NCBI GenBank assembly: GCA_037954235.1
Contig: JBBMOA010000016.1
Span: forward strand, 27,195,383 to 27,259,382
DNA length: 64,000 nt
Source: Aulostomus chinensis
Lineage: Eukaryota > Chordata > Actinopteri > Syngnathiformes > Aulostomidae
Direction of reading: 5' to 3'
Shown: in pieces, positions 53,614 to 64,000 of the stretch
How the letters are laid out: each line of letters opens with the position of its first letter
Position numbering within the stretch: position 1 is the first letter of the stretch
The notes under the pieces: generated by a model
Told to the model about the DNA's origin: nothing
Databases searched by the model: none
The model's input: the letters and a program-made list of their open reading frames with translations, nothing else
Translations under genes and position numbers: made by a program

Positions 53614-55308
53614 CCTTCGGGGATGGAGCAGCGTCCTCAACAGGGATACTCCGTTATGCCCGTAACCATGGTGACGTGACAGACAACAGGGACATTCATG
53701 TGTAACACTGTTGTGAGTGAGCTAACCAAGATGGTCGACGTATGGATGTTGCTACAATTTCTAGATTGATTGACAGGTGGGTGTCAAGATGTCATTGGTT
53801 GGAACATGCTCATGCTAGCATGTGGCTTACTTTAGAAACTTGATTTGCATGCAGAAACACAAGCAGATGGTTTCATTCCTCATGTCTGTCATTTGTCATT
53901 GAAATGTTAAATAAGGATTTGAACCAAAAGCATTTGTCATTTTTGTATTTCATTTTCAAGCATTTCCACCTGCAGTGGCAAATACAGAATCCAGAAGATG
54001 GAAGCTAGCAGAAGGAAGCGACGAGCATCAGTGGGGCCATGTCCCAATTAGTTCTCCTTCTTCTGTACTCCTTTGTTTCTCGTGTCTAAAAAGAATCTTT
54101 TGATCAGCATCTTCATGCAGCAGGTTCCAGTTCCTTTATGTGTCGTGTTTTCTCGAAGTAGCTTCGTTCACCAGTCTGCAGAATTTGGTGAGTGTGTGGT
54201 TTCCCGTGCGTGCAGCCACACACTCTCTGCTCTGGTTTCATTATTTCAAAGCAGTCCACTCTGTATCGACTGCTCTCTGAGCGGGTCATGATGAAACCAT
54301 TTCAACTTTCCAAAAAGTGCCACTCCTTCTCACTTCAGCATGATTGGAGCGATGATGAAACATATATAAAAATAACCTTAAGATCCTCGGCTCATCATTC
54401 CCCGACACTTCAGCCCAGCCACGCACTTGTTCTGAAGGAACCGCAGACGAGTCGTATTAATAGAACCAATTATCTCCACAGTCACGGAGAGATAAAATAC
54501 AAATCTGCTATGAATCCGATTCCTCTCGAATCATCAGGGAGCGGTGGTGGTTTGGGACTGTTGTGGTTGCTGGTCTCATCTCGACAAGAGGGGCGAGATG
54601 CTTGCAGGCATGAAGTGGTGCGCAGCCACGTTGGCTCTGGAGAGACGGGATGATTCCATCAGGATGGACATGTGTTTGAGTTTTCATTTAAAAGCAGGTT
54701 TGTGTGTGTGCGTGTGTGTGTCTATGTGCGTGCGTGCGTGTGTGTGTAAGAGTGAAGGACTTAAACCCCAGTCTGGAGCTTCTGGGGACTTGGCCGCCTC
54801 TGGTCAGGCCTGTCAGGCTAATGTACAGAGACAAACAGAATGGGGTTTGCTGTTAAGCTTAAGTGGGTCGAGGGGAAGCTACCGCGAGGGCAACGCCGGC
54901 CCTCACGCCGTCCTGGCTTGGCCTGGTTGCTCATCCAGCCAGTCTTCCAGCCTCAGCTATTAGTACCATGTCAATATTGAATCAACAATGAAGGCAGTCT
55001 GGTCTGGCCTCCGTGGCCTCTGGCCGGGGGGCGAAGGCGCCATCCCATCCCTAATGTGTCTGAGTCAATGCTCATTGCGGTCTTTGTACCTCAGGAGTCT
55101 GGACCTGGACCTGGAGCCCAGGCTGCTCCCATCAGGGAGGCAGAGGAGTCGCACCGGGGCTCCAGACTTTCGAAGTGCTGACTGATGTTTGTGCATTATT
55201 GAACAAATAAACACATAAAAATACAAAAGAAGTTCAAAACATGACAATCAAGTGATGTCTAAAATGAGGCATTGAAGAGATGGAATCGACGTCAAATTCT
55301 TCTGATTT

Positions 55309-55697
55309 ATATACACACATATATATGCATATATATGTGTGTATATATATGTTATATATGTATATGTGTGTGTATGTATGTATGTATGTATGTATATATA
55401 TATGTGTGTGTATGTATGTATATATATGTGTATATATTATATATGTATATGTGTATGTATATATAGAATATCCATTATATATGTATATTTGTTTATATAT
55501 ATATACACATATATGTATATTTGTGTATATCTATACATACACGTATATACATATATGTATATGTGTGTATATATAGATATACACGAATATACATATATAT
55601 ATACATATATGTATATTCGTGTATATATATACATACACGAATAAACATATATGTATATATGTATATATATATGTATATATATATGTATATATATATG

Positions 55698-55729
<32 letters not shown>

Positions 55730-55730
55730 T
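55309..55730. repeat. TA/TATG-rich array
   Basis: Alternating TATATA, GTATGTAT and ACACGAATATACATATA blocks over 0.4 kb, highly self-complementary. Confidence 0.94.
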
Positions 55731-55780
55731 AAAATACCACAACATTATGAAAGACAATAAAAAGAGAAAGCACAAACGGT

Positions 55781-56033
55781 AAATGGACTCAGTTTTATAG
55801 AGCGCTTTTCTACCGTAGCGGCACTCCAAGCTCTTTCCAGGGTCGTCTCATTCACCCGTTCACTCACTCACAGATGGTGGAGCTGCCATGCAAGGCACCA
55901 ACCTACTCATCAGGAGCAAGTATGGGTTCAGTGTCTTGCTCAAGGACACTTGGACATGGTCACCGGGGTCGAGGATCGAACCAGCAACCCTTTGGTTGCT
56001 AGACGGCCACTCTACCCCTGAACCATGCCGCCC
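55781..56033 (-). mobile_element. tRNA-derived SINE
   Basis: On the minus strand it starts GGGCGGCATGGTTCAGGGGT then AGAGTGGCCGTC, a tRNA-like head with A-box features. A B-box GGTTCGATCC follows (complement of 55973-55982). The body holds the reverse of GGTTCAGTGTCTTGCTCAAG then GACACTTGGACATG, typical of a widespread teleost SINE, and the far end reads AAATGGACTCAGTTTTATAG on the + strand. Nearly complete. No clear target duplication found. Confidence 0.75.
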
Positions 56034-56517
56034 ACATAAGACAAGACATTATTATTATAAAAGACAAATCAAGTGCATTAGAAAGTGAAGCAGAGACCCT
56101 TTGCAAAGAAAAATAAAGGTGAAAGTAAAGAAATGAATAATATAGTAATGGTATTGCAATATCTGTACATATCGATACTTTTCTTATATTTGTAAAAGTA
56201 AACAATCTCTATATTCTTTAGGGTTATGAAGGTTTTTAAGTATCTTCCATTTGTTTTTTATACTTTGTTTTTTTTTAATTTGGCTTCTATTCATCATTCT
56301 CTTCTCCGTCTCTACCTTTCTGAGCTCTCTTGTTCATGTCAGCAATGAGAAATTATAAAAAAACATGTGGATGCATGTTGTTGCTATCAGACTGGTCAAG
56401 AAGGAGAACCAGTAATAACTATGAGAAACTACTGGTTCCAGTTCAGTCCGGCTCACACACTTCCTACAACAGTTTATTCATGTAAAGTAGGACACCGGCG
56501 CTTCTGTTCTTCCGCAA

Positions 56518-56518
56518 T

Positions 56519-56558
<40 letters not shown>

Positions 56559-56567
56559 CACACACAA
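56518..56567 (+). repeat. (CA)n microsatellite
   Basis: About seventeen CA units, then interrupted ones. Confidence 0.95.
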
Positions 56568-57008
56568 ACACTGAGGAGACTGTGGTGGCATTTAAGGATG
56601 AAACCTCTTGTTTTGGTTTCCCTGACCAGGAGAGGAGACCCGGTCCAGTCCTGGTTGGGGGCTGGGTTACGCCCCCTGGCCCTGGGGCAGCCCACTCTTA
56701 ATTCAGGGGGGAAATCTAATGTGCAGAAGTGAAACGATTCGGGGCTGGCTGAGTCCTGAACGCTTGGCCTAGCTTCTAACAGACCCAGTGCCTCAGGATA
56801 TAAGGGGCTGTCCGTCCTGAAGTGTGTATCCACCCCGGCACGCTTGAACGCAGTCACATGACCAGTCTAGGATGGAACTGAGCACATTTCACTTATCACC
56901 CAAAGTCCTTGAGGTCATGCTAAATTTATTTTCAGTAAAGAAGATGTGTGATACCAAATATCCCTTTTGTTTTTCAGTCATATATCTGTATATATAATCG
57001 GTTGGGTA

Positions 57009-57031
57009 TACACACACGTGTGTGTGTACAC

Positions 57032-57079
<48 letters not shown>
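57009..57079 (+). repeat. CA/TA/(TG)n array
   Basis: ACACACGTGTGTGT, a TA run and about sixteen TG units. The CA and TG parts can pair. Confidence 0.93.
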
Positions 57080-57080
<1 letters not shown>

Positions 57081-57254
57081 CTCTGTCTGGCCTCATTATC
57101 TTCAATAATATCATCATACTGATTGAGTTAAATGGGTTTCTGTGCCAGGAGGCAGAGGCCACATGTGGGAAAAGGCTGTTGGCACGGAAACCAGGCACAG
57201 AAATCAGGTCTGGTCCCTCCCGCTGTAGATGCTGCAACATGTCTGTAACTTTGC

Positions 57255-57325
57255 AGTGGGATCTCAGTGGATGTCAGTGGATCTCAATGGATCTCAATGG
57301 ATCTCAGTGGGATCTCAGTGGGAAG
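57255..57325 (+). repeat. short tandem repeat, about 10 bp
   Basis: Units of the type ATCTCAGTGG and ATCTCAATGG, about seven copies. Confidence 0.85.
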
Positions 57326-57726
57326 TGACGAAGAATCACTACCATCTTGAAGCTGCCAACCCTGGTCGACTTCTGGCCATGAACGTTGAATTAGAGCTTC
57401 ACACTGGACTGGTGGGAAGACGTGTTTGTCATCGTTGAGGTGATGTAGCCTCATGCTAGCGCTCTGGCTTCAGTGAGGCCTGCTGGAACTCTGGTGCGCC
57501 CCTGTGTGTCCCACAGCTTCTGCTTCTGTTCCACCGTGTGGTTGGAGGAGATCTGGGGAGCGACACGCTGCCACCTGTGCACTCAGGACAGTGTGACGCC
57601 CTCATCTTTGTGGTGATTGTGTTGCTTCCTTGACAGTGGAGACCAAGCTGTTGTTTCTCCACAACACAATTCTAATTCAAGTGTTGCCAAAAAGACAGAG
57701 AATCTGCTCAGTGACACAGCTGGGCA

Positions 57727-57741
57727 CCCCCCCCCCCCCCC
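57727..57741 (+). repeat. homopolymer of 15 C
   Basis: A C run of about 15 bases. Confidence 0.88.
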
Positions 57742-58182
57742 GCATCAGCTCTGATGACTAAACAGGACACCCAGGATTAGTGAGGCAAGCAGCTACCACA
57801 TCCCTTAAATGCTCGTACTAAACTTTTTTCTAGTTCCTCAGTGGACATTGACTGAGAAATTGTGGTGAGAAGATGTTTAACCTTCCTGTTGTGTTGGGGT
57901 CAAATCTGACCGATTTAAACTTAAAACATCCACAAATATTGTGTTTTATACCTGATTGCTTCAATGAATTCCTCCACACTTTGCACTTGAACATATAAAA
58001 TGATGATCACCACTTTAATTGAATTTTAAGTGTTCTAATCAACTTTGTTACACCTGTGGTGTTCCCGGTCAAAAGTGACTGGCGAAGGAAATGAATGGGA
58101 ATCAGACATCCATTAGACATAAAACATAACCTCATTCCACCGTGCTCACTGAGATACAGCCACTTACACACTCTATCATTAT

Positions 58183-58185
<3 letters not shown>

Positions 58186-58228
<43 letters not shown>
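58186..58228 (+). repeat. (CA)n inside the TTAA element
   Basis: About twenty-one CA units. Confidence 0.95.
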
Positions 58229-58229
<1 letters not shown>

Positions 58230-58605
58230 CAGGGACAAGTCTTTCTCTCGTGCCGATCCTCCCACGTGAGCCAACGTCTTGATGAAACCATGTCTCGTAT
58301 CTTCACACGGACCAAGCAGGTGTTTGTTACAGGAGCCCCACTCTTTCCCGCGCTTGCCCACCCCTGCCAGACCAATCAAAATATCATCTTCACGCAGACC
58401 CGCGACATACAACTTGATGTTTGCCTTGCATTCCTTTTACTCAGAGCCCAGTGAGTGGGTGACTGACAAGGCGCTTTTCTGTCAAAGAGGTTTTGGTCCA
58501 GGTTTTTGGACATGATGAAGAAGGCACTGAAATTCAACCAGACATAGAGGAGGATGTCCACTCTAACCAGAGTGTCACGTGCCACTCTTGTGCATGAATT
58601 CACAT

Positions 58606-58608
<3 letters not shown>

Positions 58609-58667
<59 letters not shown>
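58609..58667 (+). repeat. (CA)n inside the TTAA element
   Basis: About twenty-nine CA units. Confidence 0.95.
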
Positions 58668-58668
<1 letters not shown>

Positions 58669-58729
58669 TCATCTTTTACTCTCGTTTCAAACACAGGCAC
58701 ATACATACTTCATGTTGAGTTTGGGCTTT

Positions 58730-58952
58730 AGCGTCAACGGGTGAGAGGCGGGGTTCCCCCTGGACAGGTCACCAGTCCATGGCAGGGCCAACACATAGAG
58801 ACAGACAACCATTGGCTCTCCCAGCCACGCCTACGGTCAATTTAGAGTCTGGATTAACCTGGTCCCTCTTGATGTCTTTGGACTGTGGAGGAAGCTGGAG
58901 TACCAGAGAGAACCCAGCAGGAACAGGGACAACATGGAGACTCACACAGAAA
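58730..58952 (-). mobile_element. tRNA-headed retroposon fragment nested in TTAA element
   Basis: On the minus strand it reads TTTCTGTGTGAGTCTCCATG to GTTGACGCT, matching the body and most of the 3' part of the element at 35289. It is nearly identical to the copy at 4734, including GTGGCTGGGAGAGCCAATGG. Both ends are truncated. It sits inside the element at 57881-59094, so it inserted there or was carried along. Confidence 0.75.
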
Positions 58953-59649
58953 TTCCATGTTAAACATGAATTTGAGACATTGTTCACAGTTTCAAAATGT
59001 TAAATAAAAAATGGTGATGATAAATGCTTTTTGTGCTGATTTAAGAGCAGTTAAAACACACCGGTCAAATTTGACTGGGAACACGACAGGAAGGTTAAAT
59101 CAGGTCGGAGACCAGAGATGGAGGCGGTGATCAAACCCAGTGTGCAAACTGTCTTTCGTGTGAATGACAGAAACACATTGAAAAAGACCAGAAGGAGGAA
59201 GAAGGTCACAGGTCACCACCCAGGTTCCAAACTAAACGAGTGGTGTATTTTCTGTTTAGCAGCTTGTTTGTTATGCTGCCCAATAGGAAACATTTGGGTT
59301 GAGGCCAACAGAGCGGCGGAGAGTGTTGACATTTTTGTACAACTGAAACTGGAACTTAACATCGACCAAGAGTTTATATGATTTTTACATTGTTGAAAAT
59401 ACTGTTTGTTCCGTGGCAAACTAATGATGCAACTCCTGTTTAGTTTCACATACAAACACCAGGTATTGGCGCTGACTCGTAAATATCCAGAGAAGCTGGG
59501 TCAGAAAATGTCACGTACCTTGCAAATTCACCAACTGGCTGGTTAGCCCAAAAAAATTGGCATCATTTCAACCCAGCACACAACGTCTTGAAAAGAAAAC
59601 GTCCCCTAAAAGAGGACAAAAAAGGCTGCATTAATGAATCTCTGATGCA

Positions 59650-60087
59650 AAATCCCAGGAGTCAGTAGTTGTGAATATTCTCAGTCCTCCAGGTCATCGT
59701 AGTTCTCAAAAAGTGATCAAACGAGGCAACTGGACTCTCCTCTTGTAGGTGAAGACGTTTCGTCTCTCATCCAAGAAGCTTCTTCTGTTCTAAAATTTTG
59801 GTGGGAAGTCTCAGGTATAGAACCCCCCAAGGGGGTGGTGGCAAAGAAAAAACAAGTGGTCAGGCCAGAACAAGAGGCTCATCAGGTGGAGATGTGAGTC
59901 GTTGGCCTCAGTTCAGGGTCGTTACCCCTCCCAGCCCTCTTGGAGGGTCGTTCAGGTCCCCTGAGTGAAGGTGTGAAAGCTGGCTGCACCTCCTGGGGAG
60001 GATCTAAGGACGGCATTGTAGGAGGGTGACAGGTGGTGTCTGAGGCCCCTCCTCTGTTCAAAGATGGACGTTCTAGTTTGACATGAA
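59650..60087 (-). mobile_element. 3' end of a Penelope-like element (decayed)
   Basis: On the minus strand from 60087: AIHVKLERPSLNRGG, then after a one-base deletion LRHHLSPSYNAVL. This resembles the C-terminal end of the protein of fish Penelope-like elements, past the GIY-YIG endonuclease. The non-coding tail contains the reverse of GGTGAAGACGTTTCGTCTCT then CATCCAAGAAGCTTCTTC, a familiar fish repeat end. The core reverse transcriptase is absent. The right end abuts the CATC/CATT array. Confidence 0.6.
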
Positions 60088-60093
60088 TGGCCG

Positions 60094-61785
60094 TCCATCA
60101 TCCACCCATTCATCCATCATTCATTCATCATCCATCATTCATCATCCATCCATCATCCATCATTCATCCATCATCCATCATCCATCATTCATCATCCATC
60201 CATCATCCATCATTCATCCATCATCCATCATTCATCCATCATCCATCATTCATCATCCATCCATCATCCATCATCCACCCATTCATCCATCATTCATCCA
60301 TCATCCATCATTCATCATCCATCAATCATCCATCATTCATCATCCACCCATTCATCCATCATTCATCATTCATCCATCATCCATCATTCATCATCCATCC
60401 ATCATCCATCATTCATCCATCATTCATCCATCACCCATCACCCATCATCCATCATCCATCCATCATCCATCCATCATCCATCATTCATCCATCATTCATC
60501 CATCATTCATCCATCATCCATCACCCATCACCCATCATCCATCATCCATCATCCATCATTCATCCATCATCCATCATTCATCCATCATCCATCATTCATC
60601 CATCATTCATCCATCATCCATCATCCATCACCCATCATCCATCATTCATCCATTCATCCATCATTCATCCATTCATCCATCATTCATCATTCATCCATCA
60701 TTCATCATCCATCCATCATCCATCATCCACCCATTCATCCATCATTCATCCATCATCCATCATCCATCATTCATCATCCATCCATCATCCATCATCCATC
60801 CATCATCCATCACCCATCATCCATCATCCATCCATCATCCATCATCCATCATTCATCCATCATCCATCATTCATCCATCATCCATCACCCATCATCCATC
60901 ATCCACCCATTCATCCATCATTCATCCATCATCCATCATTCATCATCCATCCATCATCCATCATTCATCCATCATCCATCATCCATCATTCATCATCCAC
61001 CCATTCATCCATCATTCATCATCCATCCATCATCCATCATTCATCCATCATCCATCATTCATCATCCATCCATCATCCATCATCCATCACCCATCATCCA
61101 TCATCCATCCATCATCCATCATCCATCATTCATCCATCATCCATCACCCATCATCCATCATCCATCCATCTATCATCATCCATCACCCATCATCCATCAT
61201 CCATCCATCATCCATCACCCATCATCCATCATCCATCCATCATCCATCATTCACCCATCATCCATCATCCGTCATTCATCCATCATCCATCCATCATCCA
61301 TCATCCGTCATTCATCCATCATCCATCATTCACCCATCATCCATCATCCGTCATTCATCCATCATCCATCATCCATCCATCTATCATCATCCATCACCCA
61401 TCATCCATCATCCATCATCCATCCATCATCCATCACCCATCATCCATCCATCATCCATCATTCATCCATCATCCATCATCCATCCATCTACCATCATCCA
61501 TCCATCTATCATCATCCATCACCCATCATCCATCCATCATCCATCATCCATCCATCATCCATCATTCACCCATCATCCATCATCCGTCATTCATCCATCA
61601 TCCATCATTCATCCATCATCCATCATTCATCATCCATCCATCATCCATCCATCATCCATCATTCACCCATCATCCATCATCCGTCATTCATTCATCATCC
61701 ATTATTCATCATCCATCCACCATCCTTCATCCATCCATCATCCATCATCCATCCATCATCCATCCATCCATCATCCATCCACCTA
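60094..61785 (+). repeat. CATC/CATT array, 1.7 kb
   Basis: Irregular CATCCATCATTCATCCATCA-type units of 4 and 3 bases (CATC, CATT, CACC, CAT) with an approximate 11-15 bp rhythm. Two long + frames (576 and 589 codons, rich in His, Ser, Ile, Pro) are by-products. Confidence 0.96.
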
Positions 61786-62126
61786 CTGTCATAACTTGGC
61801 TCATGAGCCATGACACAAATGGAGGTACACAGATTTTTTCAGGGTTTTGTTTGTGATAAACACGAATAAATAATAAGAACCCAAAACGTTCTGCAGAGAT
61901 GAAGTCTGGACATCAGTGACTCTGGTGAAGGGTGGATGTTCTGACAGTGTCGGTGCTGGATGGAGCACAAAGCGAGCAGCTACAGCTGACAGCCAGATCT
62001 TAAATAGGCCACCCACTGGGAGACTGGCCAGATGCTCCCAGTTACCTTAACTGGACTCCGCCCATCAGTGAGGTACCTGAAAACAGACAAACAACAGCAA
62101 AGGAAACAGACAATACAGGGTCTGCT

Positions 62127-62170
62127 AGGCAGGAGGCGGGGTTCACCCTGGACGCCAGTCCGTGACAGGC
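62127..62170 (-). repeat. short 3' fragment of the tRNA-headed retroposon
   Basis: GAGGCGGGGTTCACCCTGGA followed by CGCCAGTCCGTG matches the reverse complement of the 3' part of the 35289 element, with a small internal deletion. Only about 40 bases remain. Confidence 0.45.
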
Positions 62171-63049
62171 CCATGACACATTTCTCTCAAATTCTGTGTA
62201 GTGTGTTGCGTTTGAGGCTGCCGCCCATTCACATAGTAAGCGCTCATGTATGCACGCCAATCCGACTTTTCTCGCTCTCATGGGGAGGGGCTTCAATTGT
62301 CACTGACCACAGTCCCCTCTGTGGGACCCAGGTTCCAAACTAAATGATTCCTGAATCCTACATTGGTATCCAGATGTGCACCGTGGCACAGTAAAACCTG
62401 CTGCTGCATCTTATGGTGGCTGTATTTGTGGTAAACAGTCTCCATGGATGAAAACCAAAGATTGCAGGGTGCTAATGAAGTGATCTCAACAGTTCTGGAT
62501 CAACGTCTTTAGTCAGCGGTGCTCCTAAAACAGAGTTTTTGAGGGTTGTTCAGCTGCTGAACTGAAGCTTTTGGCTGTGAGTCAGCGCACAGCGATGCTG
62601 AGGAGACCGCCATGAAGTCGCTCCAGTAGACCAGCGCTCACTGGCATGTGCTGATTTGATTAAATAACAATAAATGAGCATTATTTCCTGTTAGAGGGCT
62701 GTTTTATCAGCTGGAGCGCCGTTATTGATGGCGTCCTTGCAGCTTGCATACTGAACAGTGTTTGCAGCACGCAGTGATGCATTTTACATAAACCACAGCA
62801 TTTGAGGTGTGTAGCTGCTTTCCCTCAGCATGCATGCGTGTGCGCTCTACTCCTCTCATGCAGCAGCACATGCATGAGGGAGACATGTTTTAGTGAATCA
62901 TCTCATGAGGAGGGATGGAAGCTCTGTAGCTGCGGTTCATCTGAGGCTCCTAGAGACCGGAAGTGAACAGGTTGATGCGTCTTGGAACTGCAGGGGCCAG
63001 ACGTGACCGCCATGGCTACCTGATGGCAGCTCTGTCCATGCTTGTGTGC

Positions 63050-63480
63050 TCGTCTCCAGTGTCGAGTCCCCGGATCTGTCCGCTCTCATCATGTCACATC
63101 TGGGAGTGAGTAAGATCGCGCTGAGCTTCTATTTCTGTGCGCTTGCACACATTAGCATCAGGGAACTGAGTGCCCCCGTCTCCCCCTGTAGTCTTGAGAT
63201 GGTTACAGATTAGATATCTTTGGGAGTGCAGATTATAGGGTGACTAATCCTATTCTGCCTGAAATATTCTACATGATTTTCACAAATATATTCTCCAGTT
63301 TATTCGCTCAGCTAATTAGTACAAGCTTGAGGAACACGTACAAGTACCTTTCTCTGCTACTTAACAGTTTTCACTTTAAACATTCATTCCACTCTTTTCA
63401 GAGGGTCATTTAATCCTTTCTGTTCATTTGTTTGACAGCGCTGTTTCAGTCCGACTATTGTATTTGTTATTAATTGCACA
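63050..63480 (+). promoter_or_regulatory. candidate conserved non-coding element
   Basis: Repeat-free, AT-rich, with TAAT and ATTAG motifs (for example GGGTGACTAATCCTATTCTG at 63238-63257 and AGCTAATTAGTAC at 63311-63323). It lies in the intron that in mammals holds the beta-neurexin promoter. Only motif content supports this. Confidence 0.25.
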
Positions 63481-64000
63481 ATAGTAACATAAATGACACC
63501 ACTGTGCATTTAATCAAAAGACTAAATCAAGATCAACAGCATCAGATTAAACTAGTTGACACTAAAATAACAGTTTGACACAAATCAAAGTAAAAATAAT
63601 CCCATCTGCCAGCATTGAGACTCGTTATGTTTCAGATGAAGATTTAACAAAACTGAATGAGGCCCAGCCTTTTTTAGCTTTTTATATCTTATGTATGGTC
63701 CTTTACAAGTATTCTTAAGAGTTTTTTTCCCTCTAACCCACCTCACATGGTTTCATTTCCATAAATGATCTATATCCCACAAAAGTGCCAGAACTACTAA
63801 AGAAAAGCATTGAAGCATCGACGTTTGTTCTTTTCTTCTTCCTCTGCCATTCATCATCCCAGCGCCTCTCGGATTGATTTGTTGTCTCTGTGTATTTAAG
63901 GGTGTATAAAGTACTTCACACGAGCTCCACCTGCAGCAACAAGAACTTCTCAGATATTTACTGCAACTGTTTTTTCTTTACTTCAGAAGTATTTTTTACA

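Larger units (their letters stand above)
57881..59094. mobile_element. TTAA-flanked DNA transposon (piggyBac-like), non-coding
   Basis: TTAA at 57877-57880 and 59095-59098 flanks inverted ends: the left end is CCTTCCTGTTGTGTT, then TCAAATCTGACCG. The right end in reverse is CCTTCCTGTCGTGTT, then GTCAAATTTGACCG. TTAA duplication is the hallmark of the piggyBac superfamily. An extra subterminal copy of the motif lies at about 58050-58081. The 1,214-bp interior contains two CA arrays and a retroposon fragment (58730-58952). No transposase is recognised, so this is a non-autonomous or decayed copy. Confidence 0.75.
38671..64000 (+). other. intron after EGF3 (3' end beyond window)
   Basis: More than 25.3 kb without a recognised exon. 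Three tandem arrays (42685-46046, 50105-53613, 60094-61785) make up about one third of it. LINE, SINE, TTAA-element and Penelope-like remnants fill much of the rest of 46.6-60.1 kb. 38.7-42.6 kb and 62.2-64 kb look like unique sequence. In mammals the beta-neurexin promoter lies in the matching intron. I found no exon resembling the histidine-rich beta-specific N-terminus. Confidence 0.75.

Noticed and set aside
49976..53665. Open frames of 1,167 (-), 1,187 (+) and 771 (+) codons, one mucin-like
   Set aside because: The 18/36-bp units are multiples of three without stops, so frames stay open by construction. Kept as a finding, not as a gene.
55960..56033. Functional tRNA gene on the minus strand
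   Set aside because: The tRNA-like head belongs to a SINE, with body sequence attached.
60083..61856. Two + strand open frames of 576 and 589 codons
   Set aside because: Direct translation of a CATC/CATT array.

Overview
The window is vertebrate nuclear DNA, most likely from a teleost fish. Short exons with GT/AG splice sites lie in long introns. The interspersed repeats (an L2-like LINE tail, tRNA-headed retroposons, a Penelope-like remnant, a TTAA-flanked element) and the dense CA, CATC and AAT arrays resemble those of fish genomes. No prokaryotic or viral gene is seen. The species cannot be named from sequence alone.

The only host gene recognised is the middle of an alpha-neurexin on the + strand, closest to neurexin-1 (nrxn1; a or b copy not resolved). 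Eleven exons lie at 12-56, 1072-1233, 9385-9826, 15833-16216, 21848-22051, 23889-23915, 30167-30289, 30861-31242, 32609-32799, 33673-33846 and 38551-38670. They join in one frame into 2,254 nt (751 codons plus one base) and encode, in order, the end of LNS2, LNS3, EGF-like 2, LNS4, LNS5 and EGF-like 3. Two are alternative microexons: the 45-nt splice site 2 (SS2) cassette at the left edge and the 27-nt splice site 3 (SS3) cassette at 23889. The 5' part of the gene (signal peptide, LNS1, EGF1, start of LNS2) lies to the left. LNS6, the stalk, the membrane segment and the cytoplasmic tail lie to the right, beyond an intron of more than 25 kb.

The left 38.7 kb is exons and introns with moderate repeat load: an L2-like LINE end (about 1.8-2.3 kb), a G-rich 16-bp minisatellite (5.15-5.48 kb), a palindromic 28-bp array (11.6-12.0 kb), a CATC array (18.95-20.36 kb), an AAT array (24.1-24.8 kb) and a retroposon with an intact 13-bp target duplication (35.29-35.66 kb).

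The last intron (38.67 kb to the end) is about one third tandem repeat: a GCAG-based minisatellite with an approximately 0.63-kb higher-order repeat (42.7-46.0 kb), an 18-bp then 36-bp minisatellite (50.1-53.6 kb) and a CATC/CATT array (60.1-61.8 kb). It also holds a decayed LINE split by a DNA transposon with TAA target duplication (46.6-48.8 kb), a tRNA-headed SINE (55.8-56.0 kb), a TTAA-flanked element with a nested retroposon (57.9-59.1 kb) and a Penelope-like 3' fragment (59.65-60.09 kb). The very long open frames over the minisatellites come from repeat units that are multiples of three without stops, and I do not call them genes. No wholly new system is evident. The best leads are the splice-control sequence around SS2 and SS3, the nested transposons and the higher-order minisatellites.
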